Source of the DNA: Burkholderia paludis
Lineage (GTDB): Bacteria > Pseudomonadota > Gammaproteobacteria > Burkholderiales > Burkholderiaceae
Assembly (NCBI RefSeq): GCF_000732615.1
Contig: NZ_JPGL01000082.1
Coordinates: 1-36,973 of the forward strand
Reading direction: 5' to 3'
Length of the DNA stretch: 36,973 nucleotides
Positions 31,433-36,973 of this stretch are shown here, piece after piece. A model generated the notes under the pieces. That model was given only the letters and a program-made list of their open reading frames with translations. It did not search any database and was not told where the DNA came from. Numbering within the stretch: position 1 is the first letter of the stretch; every line of letters starts with the position of its first letter. Made by a program: the position numbers and the translations under genes.

Positions 31433-33100
31433 TCAGCCGGCCGCGAGGTGCGCGGCCGCGCGTGACGACGCGACGATCAGCAGCTTCATCGTCGCGCGCG
31501 TCGCGCCGACGAACAGCTTGCGCGCGGCGCGCGCGTCGAGCGTGTCGAAGTCGACCTCGGTGAGGATCACGCACGGCGCCGACTGGCCCTTGAAGCGATA
31601 GATCGAATCGAGCAGCACGTCGCCTTCGCGATATTCCGGGTTGCCGAACAGGTCGTACTTGCCGGTGAAGCGCTTGAGCCGGTGCGGGCCCAGCTGGTCG
31701 AGCGGGGCGAGCACCGAGCCGTCGCGGCCGCGATACGACAGCAACGCGATGTCCTGCTTGCGGAAGCCGAGCGACAGCGCCTGCGTGATCGCGCGCTTGG
31801 TCGCGTCGATGCAGGCTTCGGCCAGCGCGTCGCCTGAAGTGCCGGCCTCCCCGTAGACCGATACCGCCGGATCGGACCCGTCGAACGGGCTGCCCGAGCG
31901 CAGTTCGGCCGCGAGCGGCTCGACCCGGCCGACCACGTCGCGCACGAATTCGAGCAGGTCGCGCGGGCTGCGGTAGTTCGTGAGCGCCTTCAGCGTGACC
32001 CAGCCCGGCAGCGCGACGGGCTCGCGCATGTACAGGTTCTGCAGCGGATCCTCCAGCCACCACCATGCGCCGTCCGGCGCGAGCAGACGCGCCAGCGCCG
32101 CCGCCCACGACGCATGGAAATCCTGTCCTTCGTCGACGACCAGCACGTCGAAGCGCCAGCGCTCGGGGATCGGCGCTTCGGCGAAACGTGTTTCGAGCCG
32201 TTCGAACTCGCCGGGCACCTGGAAGTCGGGCGTATAACCGCCGTCGCGCGCGACCCAGTCGCACAGCTGGTGGTAGTTCGCGATCTGCGCGCCCGGCGGC
32301 GCGATGCGCGCGATGTAGTCGGCCAGCGGCCGGTTGAAGCACACGTAGAGCACGCGCTTGCCGGCCGCGACCGCGTCGCGCATCGCCTGCACCGCGAGCT
32401 GCGTCTTGCCCGAGCCGGCCGTGCCGGTCACGCGCAGCCGGAACGGCGCGAATTCGAGCTGGCGCGCCCACGCGGCGAGCCCGCCCGACAGCCGTGTGAC
32501 GAGCGTGCCGGCCTGCCCGACGAGCGCGCTGGTGTCGGGCGTGAGCGCCAGTTCGTCCGCGAGGAAGTGGTGCAGCTTCGACGCGTTCGGAACGGGTTCG
32601 TCGTCCTCGGGCAGCACCCGCAGGATCACCTGGGCGAGCTGTGCCTTGCGCGACGCATCGACGATGCGGTCGGCCGCGACGCCGGCGATCGATGCGTCGC
32701 GGATCGAATAATCGGGGCAGTACAGCAGCGCCTCGACGCCGTAGACGCCCGCGCCGAGCGCGGCCGTCAGGCGCCGGTGCAGCGTTTCCTGCGTGCGCGC
32801 GAGCTGGATCGGGACGTTGCGCTCCTTCTGCAGATAGACCTTGACGAGCCCCTTCGGCGTTTCGCGCAGGAAGCCGGCCTTCTGCTCGATCAGCAGCACG
32901 CGGCCGGCCGGGCTCACGACGACGAACGCGGCCTCGCCGAACACCGAGAACGCGTGCTCGGCGCGCGTCCAGTGCACGCCGTGATACACGGTGTAGTCGT
33001 CGGGCAGCGCGTGTTCGAGCGCGGCGAGCGTTTCGCGCTCGCGTTCGGCCGCGCCGGTCGCGGCGAGGCTTTTCCAGTCGTCGGGGATGAGGCGGGCCAT
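31433..33100 (-). CDS. NERD-like domain fused to UvrD-like superfamily 1 helicase
   Basis: A 555-residue protein. Residues 35-80 look like a nuclease-related (NERD) segment: GEAAFVVVSPAGRVLLIEQKAG, ending in the E-x-K pair Glu72/Lys74. The helicase core follows with Walker A GTAGSGKT (226-233), motif Ia around LYVCFNRPLADYI, Walker B VVDEGQDF (320-327), LTNYRSPRDL, and C-terminal motifs YRFKGQSAPCVILTEVDF and LFVGATRATMKLLIV. This is the usual NERD-helicase order. At the position where NERD proteins normally have Asp after GE (GEADF-type), this one has Ala58, so the nuclease-like site may be inactive. Length is in range for the family. It is monocistronic. A role in DNA repair, recombination or defence is possible; none is shown. 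Confidence 0.9.
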   Translation of the reverse strand: MARLIPDDWKSLAATGAAERERETLAALEHALPDDYTVYHGVHWTRAEHAFSVFGEAAFVVVSPAGRVLLIEQKAGFLRETPKGLVKVYLQKERNVPIQLARTQETLHRRLTAALGAGVYGVEALLYCPDYSIRDASIAGVAADRIVDASRKAQLAQVILRVLPEDDEPVPNASKLHHFLADELALTPDTSALVGQAGTLVTRLSGGLAAWARQLEFAPFRLRVTGTAGSGKTQLAVQAMRDAVAAGKRVLYVCFNRPLADYIARIAPPGAQIANYHQLCDWVARDGGYTPDFQVPGEFERLETRFAEAPIPERWRFDVLVVDEGQDFHASWAAALARLLAPDGAWWWLEDPLQNLYMREPVALPGWVTLKALTNYRSPRDLLEFVRDVVGRVEPLAAELRSGSPFDGSDPAVSVYGEAGTSGDALAEACIDATKRAITQALSLGFRKQDIALLSYRGRDGSVLAPLDQLGPHRLKRFTGKYDLFGNPEYREGDVLLDSIYRFKGQSAPCVILTEVDFDTLDARAARKLFVGATRATMKLLIVASSRAAAHLAAG

Positions 33101-33175
33101 GGAGTCGGGCGGCGGAAGCCGGCGTGGCGTGAACGGGAGCGGCTATTGTACTGAGCCGCGCCCCCGTTTTACGAC

Positions 33176-33199
33176 ACGGCCGCGATGCCGAGCGGCCGT
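33176..33199. terminator. GC hairpin downstream of the HTH-receiver gene
   Basis: ACGGCCGC (33176-33183) and GCGGCCGT (33192-33199) are perfect 8-base arms around an 8-base loop, 19 bases after the minus-strand stop at 33219. No T-run follows on the minus strand, so it is a weak candidate terminator. Confidence 0.35.
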
Positions 33200-33218
33200 C
33201 GACGCGCCGCGGCGGCGA

Positions 33219-34073
33219 TTACCCGCGTGCGAGCCGTTTCGCGAGATCGGCGCTGAGGATCGCCATGCGCGCGGGCTTTTCGTAGCAGACGACGTCGAAC
33301 GCGCGGATCACGTCGCTGATGTCGGCCTCGCTCGCGCGGCCGGTGAGCAGGTCGCCCGTCAGGACGAAGATCGGCGCACCCGGGTTGTCGGACGTGCGCA
33401 CCGCCTTGATGGCCGTGGCGGCCGTGCCGTCGTCGAACAGCCATTCGGTCAGGACCGCGTCGAACGCCTGGCCCTGCAGTGCATCGACGAACGGCGCGAG
33501 GCCGTCGAACGCGGCCGTCGCGAAACCCTGCCGTTCGAGATAGCGGCACAGCTCGGTCGCGCTGACGCCATCGGGGTCGATCACCGCGACGACGAGCTTG
33601 TCGCTCTCCGCGCGGCGCGGATAGATCTCGATCTTGTGCACGTCGTACGCGTTCTGGTACAGCACGCCGGTATGGCGCAGCACGCGCCAGCGGCCGTTCT
33701 GCTCATACCCGACGAATTCGGGGCGCGCGCCGGCCTCGAGCGGCGCGCCGATCCATGCGGTGCACGGAATCTCGGCGACGCCCGCATAAAGTACGGCTTC
33801 CTGCGAATAGGCGCCGACCATGCCGGGGTCGAGCGTTTGTGCGCCGAACAGCTGCGCGGCGGGTTCGCCGTACGCTTCGGCGACTTTCTTGATCTGCGCG
33901 AGCGTCCAGGGGCTGCTGCCGCGCAATTTGCGATGGCCTTGCGAGAAACTCAGGTCGAGGATGCGGCACAGCTCGGTGGTCTGCTGGCGCTTGCCGATGC
34001 CGTTGCGGGTCATCAGCTCGCGCACGCGCTCGGCAACCGCGAGGGAATCCGTGGTGATTGCTTCAGTGGTCAT
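33219..34073 (-). CDS. BetR-like HTH regulator with pseudo-receiver domain
   Basis: A 284-residue DNA-binding protein. The N-terminal 75 residues form a lambda-repressor-like HTH in the style of the BetR family (ELCRILDLSFSQGHRKLRG, then PWTLAQIKKVAEAYGE). The C-terminal 125 residues are a CheY-type receiver: acidic pair Asp166/Asp168 in VIDPDG, conserved Thr239 in VLTGD and Lys266 in CYEKP. The phosphoacceptor position, expected as Asp in DAVLTDWL, is Glu210 (DAVLTEWL), so it probably cannot be phosphorylated and may be locked in an active-like state. The ATG at 34073 is chosen by family N-terminus. No histidine kinase is nearby. It is divergent from the FAD oxidase gene, its likeliest target. 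Confidence 0.85.
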   Translation of the reverse strand: MTTEAITTDSLAVAERVRELMTRNGIGKRQQTTELCRILDLSFSQGHRKLRGSSPWTLAQIKKVAEAYGEPAAQLFGAQTLDPGMVGAYSQEAVLYAGVAEIPCTAWIGAPLEAGARPEFVGYEQNGRWRVLRHTGVLYQNAYDVHKIEIYPRRAESDKLVVAVIDPDGVSATELCRYLERQGFATAAFDGLAPFVDALQGQAFDAVLTEWLFDDGTAATAIKAVRTSDNPGAPIFVLTGDLLTGRASEADISDVIRAFDVVCYEKPARMAILSADLAKRLARG

Positions 34074-34297
34074 GCTACGGGAACGGATCGTGACGTTCAG
34101 AACGACGCCTTGCGGCAGTCTCGACGGACAGTCTTCATGACGTCCAGGGGCGAGCCGACCGGCCACGCGCGGAAAAGATAACTTTACCGCAAAATGGTCG
34201 TTATTCCATGTCGAGAACGGTGCGTTTTGTGTGAAAGGTGTGTCATCCCGTTACCGTAATGGACGTATCCACCCGCATTAACGCCCGACAGGAAACA

Positions 34298-35632
34298 ATG
34301 ACGACAACCTATCCGTTGCATGACACCTTGACCCGCGCTGGGGATGCGTTCCCGCTCGAAGCCGATGTCGTGATCGCCGGCGCCGGCATCATGGGCTGCG
34401 CGGCCGCGTACTACCTGGGCCTGCGCGGCCTGAAGGCCGTCGTGCTGGACAAGTCGCGCATCGCCGGACAGCAGTCGACGCGCGCGTGGGGCTTCGTACG
34501 GCAGCAGGGCCGCGAGGCCGCCGAGGTGCCGTTGATGATGGCCGGCATGCGGATCTGGGAAGCATTAGAGGAAACGCTCGGTTTCGATCTCGAATGGCGG
34601 CAGGGCGGCTGTCTCTATATTGCGGACAACGAAACGGACTGGGCGTCGTTCAACGCGTGGCTCGCCGTCGCGCGCGAGTACGGGCTCGACACGCGCACGC
34701 TGACGCGCGCTCAGATCGACGAGCGCGTCAGCGGCCTTTCGCCGCAGGCGCGCACGCTCGGCGGGCTGTACACCGCGAGCGACGGGCAGGCCGAGCCGCG
34801 CCGCGTGGCCGCGGCGTTCGCCGCGCGTGCCGTCGAGGCCGGCGCGCGTTTCTTCGAAGGCTGCGGCGTGACCGCGATCGAGACCGCCGGCGGCGCGGTC
34901 GTCGGCGTCGTGACCGAGCGCGGCACGATTCGCACGCGGCGCGCGATCTGCGCGGCCGGCGCGACCAGTTTCCGGCTGCTCGACGGCGTCGGCATCCGGT
35001 TGCCGCAGCAGGCCGTGCGCGGCACCTGCATGCGCACCAATGTGGTGCCGCCGGTTTCCGCGTCGACGGTGTGGGGGCACGGCCTCGGTATCCGCCAGCG
35101 CAGCAACGGCACGATCAATCTTGCCGACGACATGCAGGTCGACGTCGACCTCACGCTCGGCCACCTGCGCGGGCTGAGCCTGTTCTGGCCGGAATTCTGG
35201 TCGCAGCGCGACAAGTTCCGGCTGCACCTGGACGCATCCGCGTGGCGCGATGCGCTGGCGCGCATCGGCGGCGCGCGCGGGCCGATCGAGCCGCGCGATC
35301 CGCAGCCGCAGCCGAATCGCGCGCATGCGCCGCGCGCGCTTGCGAAGCTCAAGGCGATCTTTCCCGCGCTGAAGGACGCGCAGATCGTCGAGGCATGGGC
35401 CGGCCTGATCGACGTGCTGCCCGACGGCGTTCCGGTGATCGACGCGCCGGGCGCGCCGTCCGGGCTGGCGATCGCGACGGGGTTTTGCGGTCACGGTTTC
35501 GCGATGGGGCCGATCGTCGGCCGGCTGCTTGCCGAATGGATCGACACGGGTGCGCCGTCGCTCGACCTGTCGGCGTTTCGTGCGCGGCGTTTCGTCGACG
35601 GCACGATGGTGCGGCCGCGCAGCATGCTGTAA
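34298..35632 (+). CDS. FAD-dependent amine/D-amino-acid oxidase family protein
   Basis: A 444-residue flavoprotein of the DAO family (glycine/D-amino-acid oxidase-deaminating type, DadA-like). The N-terminal ADVVIAGAGIMGCAAAYYLGLRG carries the FAD dinucleotide motif GAGIMG (28-33), followed by VVLDKSRIAGQQSTRAWGFVRQQGRE. A C-terminal DVLPDGVPVIDAPGAPSGLAIATGFCGHGFAMGPIVGR is typical of the family's second flavin contact. It would oxidise an amino or N-methyl group to an imine with release of ammonia or formaldehyde. ATG at 34298 follows AGGAAA. It is divergent from the HTH/pseudo-receiver gene and probably under its control. The substrate is unknown. Confidence 0.92.
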   Translation: MTTTYPLHDTLTRAGDAFPLEADVVIAGAGIMGCAAAYYLGLRGLKAVVLDKSRIAGQQSTRAWGFVRQQGREAAEVPLMMAGMRIWEALEETLGFDLEWRQGGCLYIADNETDWASFNAWLAVAREYGLDTRTLTRAQIDERVSGLSPQARTLGGLYTASDGQAEPRRVAAAFAARAVEAGARFFEGCGVTAIETAGGAVVGVVTERGTIRTRRAICAAGATSFRLLDGVGIRLPQQAVRGTCMRTNVVPPVSASTVWGHGLGIRQRSNGTINLADDMQVDVDLTLGHLRGLSLFWPEFWSQRDKFRLHLDASAWRDALARIGGARGPIEPRDPQPQPNRAHAPRALAKLKAIFPALKDAQIVEAWAGLIDVLPDGVPVIDAPGAPSGLAIATGFCGHGFAMGPIVGRLLAEWIDTGAPSLDLSAFRARRFVDGTMVRPRSML

Positions 35633-35716
35633 CGGAGCAATCAACGCAGAAACGCCGGCCCGTCGCGGCCGGCCCATCGTAGAATCGAGCCCGCATCCTT
35701 CAGGAGATATTCCCCG

Positions 35717-36811
35717 TTGGCCACGCCTTCCGACAAGCGCCGCTCGTTGCGTTCACGCTTGCGTCGCGCCCGCAACCCGTGGCAGGCGCCGCGTGCGCAG
35801 ACACTGTTCACGCGTCCCGCGACATCGCCGCGGCGCACGCTGCTGTTCCGTCTCGGCGCGGTCGTGCTGCTGTGCACGCTCGCGTTCCTCGTGCTGTATC
35901 TCGATCGCGACGGATTGCGCGATTCGACCAAGAGCACGCCGATGACCGTCGCCGATCTCGTGTACTTCACGATGGTCACGGTCGCGACGGTCGGCTACGG
36001 CGATATCGTGCCCGTCACCGCGCGGGCGCGCCTGATCGATGCGTTCTTCATCGTGCCGATCCGCATCGTCATCTGGTTCATTTTCCTGGGCACGGCATAT
36101 CAGTTCGTGATCCAGCGCGTCGTCGAGGAATTCCGCATGAAACGCCTGCAGAAGCAATTGTCCGATCACATCGTCGTCTGCGGTTACGGGCTGTCGGGAT
36201 CGATCGCCGTACGCGAGTTGCTCGAGAGCGGCGTCGATCCCGCGACGGTCATCGTGATCGATTCGCAGCAGCAGGCGCTCGAGGCCGCGACGTCGCTGGG
36301 CGTGACGGGGCTGCTCGGCGATCCCGCCCACGAGGATCTGTTGCAGCAGGCGCAGGTGCGCTCGGCGAAGGCCGTGATCATTTCGGTGACCGACGATCCG
36401 ACCGCGATCCTGCTGACGCTGTCGGTGCGCAGCATCGCGCCCGACACGAAGATCGTCGTGCGGATCCAGGAGAACCTGTACCAGCGGCAACTGCGGCAGG
36501 CGGGCGCGGACGTGATCGTTTCGTCGACGAAAATCGGCGCGCTGCTGCTCGCGGACGCCGTGCACAGCCGTTACATCGTGCCGTTCGTGAACGACATGCT
36601 GTCGACACGCGGGCGCGCGACGCTGCTGGAGCGCGAGGCGATGCCGCAAGAGGTCGGCTGCATGACGAACGTCGTGCCGGGGGCGATCGTCGTCGGGCTC
36701 GACCGGTGCGGGAAGATCTTTTCGTTCTACGAGGATCCGCCGTGCAGGATCGAGGCAGGGGATACGCTGGTCGTGATCCAGTCGGCGCGGATTCCGGATC
36801 CGGATGTTTGA
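35717..36811 (+). CDS. Two-helix potassium channel with RCK domain
   Basis: A 364-residue inner-membrane K+ channel of the Kch/MthK type. A basic cytoplasmic N-terminus (1-42) leads into TM1 (about 43-62), the pore loop with selectivity filter TVGYGD (91-96), and TM2 (about 108-133). An RCK/TrkA-N domain follows, starting with HIVVCGYGLSGSIAVREL, Gly motif CGYGLSG (155-161), and a TrkA-C-like end. It would conduct K+ in response to a cytosolic ligand bound by the RCK ring. The start is a TTG at 35717 with AGGAGA nine bases upstream; no ATG offers a better site before TM1. It lies 84 bases after the FAD oxidase stop and may be independent of it. Confidence 0.93.
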   Translation: MATPSDKRRSLRSRLRRARNPWQAPRAQTLFTRPATSPRRTLLFRLGAVVLLCTLAFLVLYLDRDGLRDSTKSTPMTVADLVYFTMVTVATVGYGDIVPVTARARLIDAFFIVPIRIVIWFIFLGTAYQFVIQRVVEEFRMKRLQKQLSDHIVVCGYGLSGSIAVRELLESGVDPATVIVIDSQQQALEAATSLGVTGLLGDPAHEDLLQQAQVRSAKAVIISVTDDPTAILLTLSVRSIAPDTKIVVRIQENLYQRQLRQAGADVIVSSTKIGALLLADAVHSRYIVPFVNDMLSTRGRATLLEREAMPQEVGCMTNVVPGAIVVGLDRCGKIFSFYEDPPCRIEAGDTLVVIQSARIPDPDV

Positions 36812-36824
36812 CCGTTGCGGGTTT

Positions 36825-36944
36825 AAAAAAATCAATAAATTCAATTGGTTATTGGTATTTTTTTGGGGTGGGCATCTTTGGGTAATACCCCCGGCCAGTA
36901 AGCGGGATCGGAAGTAGAATTTCCAGCAAAGGGAGTTCTACGCA
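36825..36944. other. AT-rich junction with hairpin and T7 run, leading into an insertion sequence
   Basis: Base composition drops sharply to AT-rich from about 36825 to 36870. CAATAA (36833-36838) and TTATTG (36849-36854) form an inverted repeat followed by seven Ts (36858-36864). That could be a terminator for the channel gene. The DNA from about 36865 onward is probably the left end of an IS3-type element; I could not identify its terminal inverted repeat. Confidence 0.45.
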
Positions 36945-36973
36945 ATGAAGAAGTCGAAGTTCACGGATAGCCA
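36945..36973 (+). CDS. IS3-family transposase orfA, 5' end only
   Basis: The last nine complete codons read MKKSKFTDS, the usual opening of IS3-family (IS407-like group) orfA proteins, small HTH transposase subunits that precede orfB. A GGGAG Shine-Dalgarno lies nine bases before the ATG. The window cuts the gene here, so its integrity and the element's right end cannot be judged. Confidence 0.65.

Overview
The window is about 37 kb of very GC-rich DNA with about 26 chromosomal protein genes, one internally deleted gene, one startless gene remnant and the edge of an insertion sequence. Protein repertoire, codon use and dense operons point to a Burkholderia-type betaproteobacterium. That assignment is inference from gene content; there is no rRNA or other taxonomic marker. 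I see no tRNA, rRNA, CRISPR array or prophage.

Layout: (1) 1-2288: a secreted protein of unknown function and an arylamine N-acetyltransferase. (2) 2289-9205, minus strand: a 1613-residue NAD-glutamate dehydrogenase, then a three-gene unit of urea transporter, class II aldolase and small tautomerase. (3) 9475-14430: a glycolipid-binding-fold protein facing a tightly packed minus-strand operon of Baeyer-Villiger monooxygenase, short-chain dehydrogenase, PF10118 metal-dependent hydrolase and Asp-nucleophile alpha/beta hydrolase, with a clear promoter and inverted-repeat operator. (4) 14598-16626: a YhhN membrane protein and an agmatinase-family ureohydrolase. (5) 16667-19775: a DNA-binding-domain/citrate synthase fusion, divergent from a class III CoA-transferase and an internally deleted short-chain dehydrogenase, with an operator-like palindrome array between them. 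(6) 19887-23528, minus strand: a sulfonate-type binding protein, MerR regulator, GNAT acetyltransferase and AraC regulator. (7) 23955-27583: an aromatic-acid-type MFS importer, a LysR regulator and a zinc-independent quinone oxidoreductase. (8) 27618-31390: a startless gene remnant, a DHA2 drug-efflux MFS protein and a chemoreceptor with a possible flagellar sigma promoter. (9) 31433-36811: a NERD-like/UvrD-like helicase, a HTH-receiver regulator with Glu at the phosphoacceptor position, an FAD amine/amino-acid oxidase and a two-helix potassium channel. (10) From about 36830 the DNA turns AT-rich and the window ends nine codons into an IS3-type orfA.

The clearest functional unit is the monooxygenase operon. 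Alcohol oxidation, ketone-to-ester conversion and ester or epoxide hydrolysis can be read as successive steps on a hydrophobic substrate, recalling the mymA locus of mycobacteria. The citrate synthase/CoA-transferase locus is the best candidate for something under-described: an apparently catalytically intact enzyme carries its own HTH and faces a palindrome array in the divergent promoter.
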